Below are positions 37,264-44,769 of a DNA stretch of 64,000 nucleotides, piece after piece. The DNA lies in NCBI RefSeq assembly GCF_003932845.1, contig NZ_RQZH01000009.1, forward strand, positions 1 through 64,000. Reading direction: 5' to 3'. The DNA comes from Prevotella sp. OH937_COT-195. GTDB lineage: Bacteria; Bacteroidota; Bacteroidia; Bacteroidales; Bacteroidaceae. How positions within the stretch are numbered: the stretch's first letter is position 1; the number at the start of each line of letters is the position of its first letter. Made by a program: the position numbers and the translations under genes. The notes below the pieces were generated by a model. It searched no databases. It was not told where the DNA came from and saw nothing but the letters and a program-made list of their open reading frames with translations.

Positions 37264-37881
37264 TCACAGTTCTTCAATCCACAGCAATCCTTCCGGGTCG
37301 TGCATAGTCCGTATGCCGACACTTTCCGCCGCCGCACAATTAGCAGCCGAATCGTCAATGAACAGCGTCTCACCGGCTTTTATTCCTGCGTCATTAAGCA
37401 TCTTGATGAATATCTCACGGTCTGGTTTTACCATTCCCATTTCGTATGACAGGAAGATATGTTCAAAAAAGTCGTTTATGCCGAGAGATCCGAAGTGGAA
37501 GAATTCCTCCACAGAGCGTTGCCAATGTATAACATTAGTGTTGCTGAGCAGGAATATGCGGTATTGTTCTTTCAATTCCACTATCCTCCGTAGTTTCTCT
37601 CGAGGTATTCCCGTGAGCAATTCGCCCCATGCCCACGCAATCTTCTCATCGGCAGCATTGCATCTTGGCGACTTTCTGCGCACCTCGTCGCAGAACTCCG
37701 GTACACCGATGCGTCCCACCTCAAGTTCGTGAAACAAGTCTTCCTGACGGCATTCGTCAACATATCCCGACATTTCATTTGCCCCGATACTGTCAAATGC
37801 GGCAATGCAACGGTTTTTGTCAAGTCCCACGAGTACCGTACCGAAATCGAACACGAGGTTTCGTATATTTTTATTCTTCAT
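37264..37881 (-). CDS. HAD-IA family hydrolase
   Basis: This is a 205-residue haloacid dehalogenase-like hydrolase, probably a phosphatase. Motif I is VFDFGTVLVGLD (nucleophile Asp12), and the usual second aspartate is Gly14, as in YihX-like members with D-x-G-N/T-V. Motif II is IFLLSNTN, motif III has MGMVKPDREIF and motif IV is LFIDDSAANCAAA. It starts 3 nt after the Ca2+-ATPase stop and is followed by ribF after 24 nt, so it is co-transcribed with both. Substrate is unknown. Confidence 0.92.
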   Translation of the reverse strand: MKNKNIRNLVFDFGTVLVGLDKNRCIAAFDSIGANEMSGYVDECRQEDLFHELEVGRIGVPEFCDEVRRKSPRCNAADEKIAWAWGELLTGIPREKLRRIVELKEQYRIFLLSNTNVIHWQRSVEEFFHFGSLGINDFFEHIFLSYEMGMVKPDREIFIKMLNDAGIKAGETLFIDDSAANCAAAESVGIRTMHDPEGLLWIEEL

Positions 37882-37884
37882 AAC

Positions 37885-40476
37885 TTACATGGTGCTCTTT
37901 ACGATACGTTTTGCCATTCTCCACAATTCGCCTACCCACAAGACAACCGATGTGGCAGATATTACGATAGCCCATTCCTGCCAACTCATGCCGTCTGTGC
38001 GGAACATTTTTCCACCGAACTCCACTATGAGCCACTGTCCTGCCACGATGGACAGCAGAACTACGAGCAGTCCGCGGTCGCGATGCAAGTATCTGAAAGC
38101 ACTGTGATTGCTGCCGAGCGTTTTGGCATTGAGCAGATTCCACACTTGAAGCATGACGAAAGTTGTAAAAAAGAGTGTCAACTCGTGCTGCAGAATACCC
38201 GTATCGGCATCATTGTGCAGGCAGTGCCACAACATAGCAAAGAGCATTGCAAAAAACGTCATCCCGCAGAACACTATCCCGTTAATTAAAGGACGCGACA
38301 GAATGAAATCGTTCTGCGGACGTGGTTTTTCTGCCATTACCTCGCGCGACGGTGGCAGTGAGGCAAGTGCCATTGCCGCGAAAGTATCCATTATGAGGTT
38401 AACCCAAAGTATCTGCGTTACGGTAAGCGGCAGTTCGGTACCAATTATCGAGCCGGCAAGCACCAAGAGCAACGCCGTTACGTTTACCACCAACTGGAAG
38501 AAAAGGAAACGTTGTATGTTTTTGTAAAGCGAGCGTCCCCACATCACGGCGTGCGTTATGCTTCGGAACGAGTCGTCGAGCAGTGTCATGTCACTCGCCC
38601 GCTTTGCCACACCGGTGCCCGACCCGAGCGAAAGACCGACGTGAGCATAATGCAGTGCCGGCGCATCGTTTGTCCCGTCGCCCGTAACAGCCACCACATG
38701 TCCTCTTTTCTGCAGCATCTGCACCAATCGTTGCTTGTCTTGCGGTCGTGCCCTGCTTATCACTCTCAGTTTCTCAACCCTTTGCAGAGCCTCCTCATCA
38801 TTGAGCGCGGCAAACTCCGCACCTGTGATATGGAAACCTTCTGTGGGTTCTATACCTATCTGTCTCGCAATCTCTATCGCCGTCCCGGATATGTCTCCGG
38901 TAACGATTTTCACGTCAATTCCTGCACCGTGACATTGTGCCACGGCATCCGGCACATCTTCGCGCACGGGATCTTCGAGTGCCGCTATTGCTTGAAGTCG
39001 CAGTCCGTGCAATTCTACATTTATCCTGTCGCCCCCGACGGGCTTTGCCGCCAATGCCAGCGTTCGCATTGCTCTCCCCTGCTTCTCGCGCAGAAAATCT
39101 TCGGCACGGCGGCGTTCGGTGTCTGTAATATCGCACATCTGCATTACAATTTCCGGCGCACCTTTCACCAACAGCCATGTACGTCCCGCAACATTTGCTG
39201 CCGTTGCCATCATTTTACGTTCGGTAGAGAATGGCATGACATCGGTTATCACAGCCTCGCGACGTACTTTTTCGCAGTCGGCTCCCTCCCCGCCAATCCA
39301 CTCTATGAGCGCGATTTCAGTGGGGTTTCCCACCCCGGCGTATGCCGTGGTGTTGATTGCTATTGCCGTTGTCAGCGGTATGTCTTTCAGAAAGTCGTCA
39401 TCATTAATACGAAGCATGTCTTTCACGCTCATCCGGTTCTGTGTCAGCGTACCTGTCTTGTCGGTACATATTACGTTTACCGCCCCCATCGTCTCGCATG
39501 CATGCAACTTTCTAACAAGGTTGTTGCTCTTCAGCATTCGTCTCATGTTAAGAGCCAATGCCAGAGTCACGGCCATGGGCAGTCCCTCCGGCACAGACAT
39601 TACGATAAGCGTTACGGCCATCATAAAATATTTCAGCACCGTCTCTGCCATCCCGATGTAATCGTAAGAGTGCCACAAGGCAGTATTTGTTATTATGTCA
39701 TGAACAAGGAAGATAACGAATGCAGAACCCGCTATGGTAAAACCAACCTTGCTGATTAGTTTTGCCAGACGGTCGAGTTGTCTGTTCAGCGGAGTTTTTA
39801 TGCCCGTGTCCTCACTACTGCTGCGTGCCACATTGCCAATCTCTGTGCGGTCTCCCACGGCGGTAACCAAATATTCTCCACTGCCGTTCATCACCATCGT
39901 CGAGCGCAGCAGCAAATTCTGCGGATATGCTCCATCCCTCTCTCCGTATTTTTCCATGTCGGCATGCTTGGTTGTCAGCGGTTCTCCGGTAAGCGACGAC
40001 TCGTCAATCTGCAAATCGGACGATGCAACAAGTGTTCCGTCGGCAGGAATTTCGTCACCGGTCTCAACAAGAACGATGTCTCCCACCACCACTTCGCGTC
40101 TCGCTATGCTCATTACCTGTCCGGCACGGCGTACCTTAACCGGTTGTTCTTCGCCAAGCGATGTCAGTGCCTCGAATTTTCTTGCGGCATCGGATTCAAA
40201 GTAGAATCCTATTGTTGTGGCAAGGAATATTGCAATAAAGATACCTATGGTCTCCATGAATTTTCCATCGAAGAAAGCAAGTGCCAAAGATATTGTTGCC
40301 GCAACGAGCAATATTTTGATTATCGGATCATTGTATTTCTCAATGTACAATCGCCACATCGAGGTTTTCTGCGGCGGTGTGAGAATGTTGTCTCCATGTA
40401 GGTTGCGACTTTCGTTCACTTCTTTTTCGCCGAGTCCCTCATGTTTGAACGGAATGTTGCTTTTTTCTATTCCCAT
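37885..40476 (-). CDS. Calcium-transporting P-type ATPase (PMCA type)
   Basis: This is an 863-residue P2B-like cation pump. I start it at ATG 40476 (MGIEKSNIPF), since the longer frame begins at TTG. The order of parts is: N-terminal helix pair, actuator domain with SSLTGEP, the membrane metal-site segment VPEGLPMAVTLAL, the phosphorylation site DKTGTLT (Asp339), the nucleotide-binding KGAPE, the hinge GDGTNDAPAL, and a C-terminal bundle of four to six spans with TQILWVNLIMDTFAAMAL. This matches PMCA-type Ca2+ exporters common in Bacteroidales. It is first gene of the cluster with the HAD hydrolase and ribF. Confidence 0.95.
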   Translation of the reverse strand: MGIEKSNIPFKHEGLGEKEVNESRNLHGDNILTPPQKTSMWRLYIEKYNDPIIKILLVAATISLALAFFDGKFMETIGIFIAIFLATTIGFYFESDAARKFEALTSLGEEQPVKVRRAGQVMSIARREVVVGDIVLVETGDEIPADGTLVASSDLQIDESSLTGEPLTTKHADMEKYGERDGAYPQNLLLRSTMVMNGSGEYLVTAVGDRTEIGNVARSSSEDTGIKTPLNRQLDRLAKLISKVGFTIAGSAFVIFLVHDIITNTALWHSYDYIGMAETVLKYFMMAVTLIVMSVPEGLPMAVTLALALNMRRMLKSNNLVRKLHACETMGAVNVICTDKTGTLTQNRMSVKDMLRINDDDFLKDIPLTTAIAINTTAYAGVGNPTEIALIEWIGGEGADCEKVRREAVITDVMPFSTERKMMATAANVAGRTWLLVKGAPEIVMQMCDITDTERRRAEDFLREKQGRAMRTLALAAKPVGGDRINVELHGLRLQAIAALEDPVREDVPDAVAQCHGAGIDVKIVTGDISGTAIEIARQIGIEPTEGFHITGAEFAALNDEEALQRVEKLRVISRARPQDKQRLVQMLQKRGHVVAVTGDGTNDAPALHYAHVGLSLGSGTGVAKRASDMTLLDDSFRSITHAVMWGRSLYKNIQRFLFFQLVVNVTALLLVLAGSIIGTELPLTVTQILWVNLIMDTFAAMALASLPPSREVMAEKPRPQNDFILSRPLINGIVFCGMTFFAMLFAMLWHCLHNDADTGILQHELTLFFTTFVMLQVWNLLNAKTLGSNHSAFRYLHRDRGLLVVLLSIVAGQWLIVEFGGKMFRTDGMSWQEWAIVISATSVVLWVGELWRMAKRIVKSTM

Positions 40477-40819
40477 AAAATAAGATTCATAAAGTATATA
40501 ATCAGAGTGCAAAATTACTAATTTTTAGTCACGCCCGATTCCACAATATTCTTTTTTACACTTATTTAGCAATATATCCCCCAGATTTCCTTGTTTTGTA
40601 ACCGTTTTACTTTGAATTATTCCTCCGGTTCCGGATAAACGGTTGGAAAAGCCATGACAGTTTTGTATCCTCAACCGCATATCCATCAAGTACAGCGGAC
40701 TTGTCGTTATCAAAAGAACAGTAAAATTACGATACAGATATAATGTTCATTAAGAAATGATTTAATTGGAATATACAATGAAAAAGCTACTGAATAGGGG
40801 CAATGCTCCACAAGTTCGA

Positions 40820-40903
40820 TTAAAGCCCGTCGTCACTTGAACCACCAACTTCATTAGGTTGTGGTGTAGGCCTTGTTGTTTTCTTCTTGGGTTTGGCGAT
40901 TGT
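40820..40903 (-). pseudogene. Possible gene remnant: basic/Pro-rich then acidic tail
   Basis: An open frame without a start codon encodes a basic, Pro/Thr-rich stretch (AKPKKKTTRPTPQPNE) that turns Gly/Ser/Asp-rich before the stop at 40820-40822. It is preceded in frame by a stop at 40904. This composition recalls disordered C-terminal tails of Bacteroidota DNA-binding proteins, but no fold is present, so at most it is a leftover end of a lost gene. The rest of 40477-40950 shows no convincing coding sequence. Confidence 0.3.
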
Positions 40904-40950
40904 CTACTCTATAAAGATAACTCCAACTTGCCCAATGGCACTTCCTAAGA

Positions 40951-41208
40951 TTATATAGGAATAATTGCTTTTTTGTCTTTGGGATATACTATTATCATTA
41001 TCGGAAATGCGGTTAGAATGGCTATTAAGGCACCTTTGAGCCAAGGGTATATATCGATATTTACAAACGGAATAATCAAGCCAAGTACGAAATAATGCAC
41101 AAATGCCGAGATACAGCTTGTTTTATCTAATTTCTGTAAAATCATTGGGATTATATCAATTATTCCTGCTACAAATCCGATTGTAGCTCCAAATAAAAGT
41201 TCTTTCAT
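40951..41208 (-). CDS. Small membrane protein, probably C-terminally frameshifted
   Basis: This is an 85-residue integral membrane protein with three hydrophobic spans (MKELLFGATIGFVAGIIDII; a span around FVHYFVLGLIIPFV; ALIAILTAFPIMIIVY). It ends just after a Lys/Asp stretch. Immediately past the stop, a shifted frame continues for ~16 codons with a membrane-like sequence (ILGSAIGQVGVIFIE) to a stop at 40904-40906. A lost base in the six-T run at 40969-40974, or a TA duplication at 40951-40956, would explain this, giving an original product of ~100 residues with a fourth span. Its ATG overlaps the stop codon of the preceding short ORF (TAATG). Function is unknown. Confidence 0.65.
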   Translation of the reverse strand: MKELLFGATIGFVAGIIDIIPMILQKLDKTSCISAFVHYFVLGLIIPFVNIDIYPWLKGALIAILTAFPIMIIVYPKDKKAIIPI

Positions 41209-41429
41209 TATTTTTTGTAATTAATAGTTATATCAGAGAACACATACCTAATCTTCTCTGCCGTGTTTTCGTTCAAATAAATTCTTTGCCAACCTTTCGG
41301 GTAGTCAGGCGGAGGCTTCACACATACAGTTATAAAAACATCCCACGCCACAGTCTTGGGATTGAAAATGCGGAGTGTGGTCCATGTCTTTTTATTCTTT
41401 TTTCTTCGGTAATTTATGTGAGGCTTGTT
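41208..41429 (-). CDS. Short ORF without a clear start, coupled to the membrane-protein gene
   Basis: Reading on from the dinD stop codon in the same frame, 73 codons remain open and encode a protein-like sequence (KTWTTLRIFNPKTVAWDV, later KPPPDYPKGWQRIYLNE). There is no ATG; a GTG at the V of KTVAWDV would leave 47 residues. Its stop overlaps the ATG of the small membrane-protein gene (TAATG), the usual arrangement for coupled genes. It may be a real small gene with an unusual start, or the 3' part of a gene whose 5' end was lost when dinD was placed next to it. Confidence 0.4.
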   Translation of the reverse strand, partial: NKPHINYRRKKNKKTWTTLRIFNPKTVAWDVFITVCVKPPPDYPKGWQRIYLNENTAEKIRYVFSDITINYKK

Positions 41430-42248
41430 CTATCTTTTCTCGTCCCTTACAACCTTGCGCTCCAATTTTTTGATGTCTTCCGCAGGTGGCAATTCTTCTG
41501 GTTTGATGCCACGGTTTCCCAACATGGCACGCACACTCTGATTGTTCTGAATATGCTCACGAGTAATAGATGGTTCTCCGTGCAGGTCTTTGTTTTCCAC
41601 ATTGTACGTGGCAAGATTCTTTGCAGCGATGGTTAGGGTGGGCAGAAAGTCTGCCAACGGTCTATTGGATTTCACGCCCAGCCGTTTTTTCATATCTTCC
41701 GTAGTATGCCCTCCGAAAAGAGCCGTGTCGCCTTTGGAGCGTATTCGTCCAAACCCCTTGTCATCGACACCGCGTTCATATATATTCTGCGACAATTGTT
41801 TTTCCGCTGCTCTCAATTTGTCTCGTGTTTCCAAGCGAGAAAGCAAGTTTAGTCGCTCTTCTATCAGCTCAGCCCTCCGTGTTTGAACGGCAAAATAACT
41901 TTGTGCAAAGGCAATCTCTTCTTTCTTCGGGTTTCCGTTTTGAGCAATGAGATAACAAGCGTAACGAGTAAGCATAAAATCAGAAATTTCACGCTTGGCA
42001 CCACTACCCAATTCTACCATTTTCGTGGCCTCACGAAAATGGTCATCTACGTTAACTACCTGCGACTTACACGAGGCAACTGCCCGATGTATCGCAATGA
42101 GAAAATTCTCCCAGCGAGCATAGCCCAATATAGTTTGCAACTCGCGTGCAAACCAAACTTCGATTTGTTCTTTAGCATCATCACTCTCAATATAACGGAC
42201 AATACTGTCAAATGATGATTTATACTGCAATATACTGTTCTTGTCCAT
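41430..42248 (-). CDS. dinD: DNA damage-inducible protein D (DinD) homologue
   Basis: This is a 272-residue protein with the BRO-N-like start of DinD (IEVWFARELQTILGYARWENF), the middle segment AQSYFAVQTRRAELIEER and the C-terminal stretch KGDTALFGGHTTEDMKKRLG followed by NRPLADFLPTLTIAAKNLAT, all typical of the family. In E. coli DinD modulates RecA; in many bacteria dinD occurs on mobile or defence-linked segments. It lies in a small AT-rich islet with an upstream 72-residue gene that overlaps it by 29 bp. I could not identify a LexA-type box upstream. Confidence 0.9.
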   Translation of the reverse strand: MDKNSILQYKSSFDSIVRYIESDDAKEQIEVWFARELQTILGYARWENFLIAIHRAVASCKSQVVNVDDHFREATKMVELGSGAKREISDFMLTRYACYLIAQNGNPKKEEIAFAQSYFAVQTRRAELIEERLNLLSRLETRDKLRAAEKQLSQNIYERGVDDKGFGRIRSKGDTALFGGHTTEDMKKRLGVKSNRPLADFLPTLTIAAKNLATYNVENKDLHGEPSITREHIQNNQSVRAMLGNRGIKPEELPPAEDIKKLERKVVRDEKR

Positions 42249-42438
42249 TGTTTTTTGGTTTTATAGATTCTAAATATTCCGAATAATATTTATCTCGCAG
42301 TTTTTGCTTTTCTTTCTCGCTTATAGTTCCTTGTTTACCCTCACTCTCATCTATCATTCCTCGCCACTCAAGTGCAAACCACGATTGCATTAATACACGA
42401 GTTAGAGATAAAAACTCACGTAATGGGTTATTTGCCAT
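42220..42438 (-). CDS. Small hypothetical protein upstream of dinD
   Basis: This is a 72-residue polypeptide (start MANNPLREFLSLTRVLMQSW), amphipathic helical in the first half and Lys/Glu-rich in the second. It overlaps the dinD start by 29 bp, suggesting coupled translation. I do not recognise a family. The ATG and overlap favour a real gene, but coding evidence is modest. Confidence 0.5.
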   Translation of the reverse strand: MANNPLREFLSLTRVLMQSWFALEWRGMIDESEGKQGTISEKEKQKLRDKYYSEYLESIKPKNNGQEQYIAV

Positions 42439-42858
42439 AATTCAATAGAGTTTCCTCCTTTGTCTTCTCTCCTGAAATCGGAGGATTTCGCTCACGGTTT
42501 TCTTGAAAGAATAACGCAAATGTACTTGATTTATTGCGAAAAGATACCGAGCGATTGCGAGATTGTTCAGTATTTTTCAGGCGACCATTCGGCAGATTCT
42601 TTCTGTGTGATTGCCAAACGGCAAGAAAATGTCTCTTGCAAATGTTTTATCTCCAATAGTTACAGTAGTCAGTTGATGTCAGAGAGCCAATAGAGGATTT
42701 TTCCTGCAATTTTGAGTGTAGGGTATAATACCATCGTCCCGTGAGGTAGATTTTTCCACCGAATAGCGGACGATACGTTTGGCAATCTACTGAATGCGTA
42801 TGCGGACTTCTCGAATGTGGGTGAGAACATTTACCTTGAAGCAAATCTGCGGTAAATG
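42439..42858 (+). pseudogene. Possible decayed ORF
   Basis: One plus-strand frame across this 420-bp stretch is broken only by two in-frame stops (42691-42693 and 42742-42744) and ends in a protein-like segment (FFHRIADDTFGNLL, then NAYADFSNVGENIYLE) with a natural stop at 42856-42858. It may be the remains of a gene in the dinD islet. Evidence is reading-frame openness only; no family was recognised, and nothing else is seen in 42439-42904. Confidence 0.3.
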
Positions 42859-42904
42859 CTCCGTTGCTATCAGAATTTATGGCATATTTTTTATTGTAGT
42901 CTTA

Positions 42905-43660
42905 TCACGAACCGGAGTAATTATTGCAAATGTCTTTAATCACAAGTCCTGCAAGGGTGAACCCGAAAATTGCCGTAATATGGGCAACGCTGCCGTTAAT
43001 CTGTGCTTTGCGGAAAGTGTCGGTCTCTATGGCACACGCAGCATTGTTGCCGAGGTTTGGCAACAACTCATCGCTATAAACACATAGAAATTTGCGCACG
43101 GGATACTGTCCGGAGTTTTTGAAACGCTTGCGCAATGCTCGTGCCAAAGGGCAACCCTCCACCTTCCAAAACTCGGAAACGCGAATACGTGCAGGATCCA
43201 TCTTCAGTGCAGCCCCCATGGAGGAGAACAGCGTGGCACGGCTCTCGCATACCTTATTTATTAATAGAGCCTTGTCCTTGAGCGAATCAATGGCATCGAT
43301 GACATAGTCGTAATCGTCAAAACGGAACTCGGACTGTGTTTCTTTACAGAATATCTGTTGGCGGACTGATATGTCGGCATAAGGATTTATGGAAAGGAGT
43401 CTATCGCGAAGAGCCTCTACCTTGGGGCGACCAACGGTAAGAGCGGTTGCCATCAACTGACGGTTGATGTTGGAGACGCGCACGTTATCGCTGTCAACTA
43501 TGGTGATGCGAGTTATCCCCGAACGCACGAGGCTCTCGGCACACCATGAGCCGACACCGCCCACACCGAGAATAATTACCCTGCGGATGTTAATCAAGTC
43601 TGTAGCATCATCGCCGACTAGAAGTCGTATGCGTGCGAGGAAATCGTTATCGTAATTCAT
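42905..43660 (-). CDS. tcdA: tRNA threonylcarbamoyladenosine dehydratase (TcdA/CsdL)
   Basis: This 251-residue ThiF/E1-like enzyme cyclises t6A37 in tRNA to ct6A using ATP. The nucleotide-binding motif GVGGVGSWCAESLVRSG lies at ~32-48, followed by DxDNVxxSNxNRQ (VDSDNVRVSNINRQL). The YDYVIDAIDSLKDK block and the C-terminal PVRKFLCVYSDE region complete the TcdA pattern. I chose ATG 43660 (MNYDNDFLARIRLLVGDD); the long hydrophobic extension upstream in the same frame is not part of the protein. It is divergent from the HU-like gene, 228 bp apart. Confidence 0.94.
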   Translation of the reverse strand: MNYDNDFLARIRLLVGDDATDLINIRRVIILGVGGVGSWCAESLVRSGITRITIVDSDNVRVSNINRQLMATALTVGRPKVEALRDRLLSINPYADISVRQQIFCKETQSEFRFDDYDYVIDAIDSLKDKALLINKVCESRATLFSSMGAALKMDPARIRVSEFWKVEGCPLARALRKRFKNSGQYPVRKFLCVYSDELLPNLGNNAACAIETDTFRKAQINGSVAHITAIFGFTLAGLVIKDICNNYSGS

Positions 43661-43753
43661 TTCGACTGCAAAGATACGCAGAAGATGTGAAAGGAACAAT
43701 AAATGTAGCATATATGTAGCCACCTGACACTTGATTTCGCTTGCAAAACATGC

Positions 43754-43761
43754 TACCTTTG
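43754..43761 (+). promoter_or_regulatory. Candidate -7 element of the HU-like gene
   Basis: TACCTTTG fits TAnnTTTG; a TTTC rather than TTTG lies ~19 nt upstream. The leader to the ATG at 43889 would be about 120 nt. Confidence 0.45.
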
Positions 43762-43888
43762 CAAATGCAAACAGGAATACGCGGTTGCGGCTCGAGACAC
43801 AACAACGTACGACAGAATGCAAACCGCGCGGTAAAAACAGTGATAAAAAATTAATTGACAAGCAATTTAAAAAAAGAAAGGAAAAAAG

Positions 43889-44341
43889 ATGGCAGTATTC
43901 TATAAACTTTATCAGGATAATCGCAAGAACAGCAAAAAGAAAGGCGCATGGTATGGCAGAGCGAAGCACATAGACACCGTGACAACCGAGCAACTCGCAG
44001 AGGAGATGCAGGAGAACTGTACCGTGAAACGTGCCGACATATTGGCGGTAATCTCCGAACTGGTTACAACCATGCAGAAGAAACTACAACAGAGCATGGC
44101 AGTGAAGATAGACCGACTCGGGACGTTCAAAATAGGCATAAACACTTCGGCTGCCGAGAATGTGAAAGATTTCAGCGTTCAGAAAAACCTGAAAGGCACA
44201 CACCTCTTGTTTCAGCCGGAGACAAAGATTGACAAAAACGGCTACCGCCGGCGTGCAATGCTTACCGGAGTGAGCGTGAAAGAGTTGCCGAAGAACGATG
44301 TGAAAACAGAAGGAAAAGAAGACGAAACAGTAACACCTTAA
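43889..44341 (+). CDS. HU-like (HU-HIG type) DNA-binding protein
   Basis: This 150-residue nucleoid-type protein has an N-terminal Bacteroidota-specific extension (MAVFYKLYQDNRKN ... KGAWYGRA) and then the HU/IHF fold: helices (TVTTEQLAEEMQENCTVKRAD) and a strand with DRLGTFKIGI. The C-terminal arm ends in a Lys/Glu-rich tail. It is longer than classical HU (~90) but normal for this Bacteroidales family, which is often found before a smalltalk gene. That gene indeed follows, overlapping the stop by one base (TAATG). Confidence 0.93.
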   Translation: MAVFYKLYQDNRKNSKKKGAWYGRAKHIDTVTTEQLAEEMQENCTVKRADILAVISELVTTMQKKLQQSMAVKIDRLGTFKIGINTSAAENVKDFSVQKNLKGTHLLFQPETKIDKNGYRRRAMLTGVSVKELPKNDVKTEGKEDETVTP

Positions 44342-44454
44342 TGGCAAAAAGTATGAACAAGGAATCATGGAAGATTATTCTTAAAGTGATTGTAGCCGTG
44401 GCAACAGCGTTGCTCGGAGTATTCGGAGCCAATGCCGCAATGGGGATATTTTAG
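44341..44454 (+). CDS. Smalltalk protein
   Basis: This is a 37-codon micro-gene. Its ATG overlaps the HU-like stop codon by one base; a second ATG four codons later gives MNKESWKIILKVIVAVATAL, the usual length (~33) and pattern of the Bacteroidota 'smalltalk' family: a short Lys/Trp start, one hydrophobic helix and a Gly/Ala-rich end (GVFGANAAMG). The family regularly sits directly after HU-like DNA-binding genes, often followed by an amidase gene, which is absent here. Function is unknown. Confidence 0.88.
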   Translation: MAKSMNKESWKIILKVIVAVATALLGVFGANAAMGIF

Positions 44455-44506
44455 GTAGTTTCAGCGGTGCAGGTTTCCCCCAATGACCTGCCAACGCACA
44501 ATAATC

Positions 44507-44560
44507 ATGCCCTCGCACCCTACCGGAATAAATCTCCGCTATCGGTGCGAGGGCATTTTC
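44507..44560 (+). terminator. Rho-independent terminator after HU-smalltalk
   Basis: A 13-bp perfect stem ATGCCCTCGCACC / GGTGCGAGGGCAT is followed by TTTTCC. It lies ~52 nt past the smalltalk stop. Confidence 0.85.
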
Positions 44561-44605
44561 CGTATTTCAGACGATGAAATAATAATGATATTTTTCCATT
44601 TTTTA

Positions 44606-44636
44606 TTTGTATGATTAGAAATAATTTGTATCTTTG
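44606..44636 (+). promoter_or_regulatory. Bacteroidota promoter of nrdDG
   Basis: TTTG at 44606-44609 and TATCTTTG at 44629-44636 are 19 nt apart, an exact TTTG/TAnnTTTG match. Transcription should begin near 44643, giving a leader of ~127 nt before the nrdD ATG. Confidence 0.8.
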
Positions 44637-44644
44637 CAGCATGA

Positions 44645-44711
44645 AAACTTTTCCAAAACGGGAAACTTTTTGTTTGTCAAAAAGAAAAAAGTTTTCCAAA
44701 ACAGAAAACTT
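44645..44711 (+). promoter_or_regulatory. Twin inverted repeats in the nrdD leader
   Basis: Two copies of a TTTTCCAAAACxGxAAACTT motif lie directly behind the predicted transcription start: 44645-44668, and 44689-44711 (AAGTTTTCCAAAACAGAAAACTT, itself an 8-bp perfect inverted repeat). They are 44 bp apart centre to centre, about four helical turns. They could be an operator for a dimeric repressor or two RNA hairpins. They do not look like NrdR boxes. Confidence 0.6.
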
Positions 44712-44769
44712 GTGATGATACACAAAGGTAATAAGAGCCTGTTAAAACAATAAAAAAACAAATAAAATA

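Noticed and set aside
43661-43993. 111-residue hydrophobic N-terminal extension of the TcdA frame
   Set aside because: Overlaps the HU-like promoter and leader; TcdA homologues begin near MNYDNDF, so the extension is not translated.
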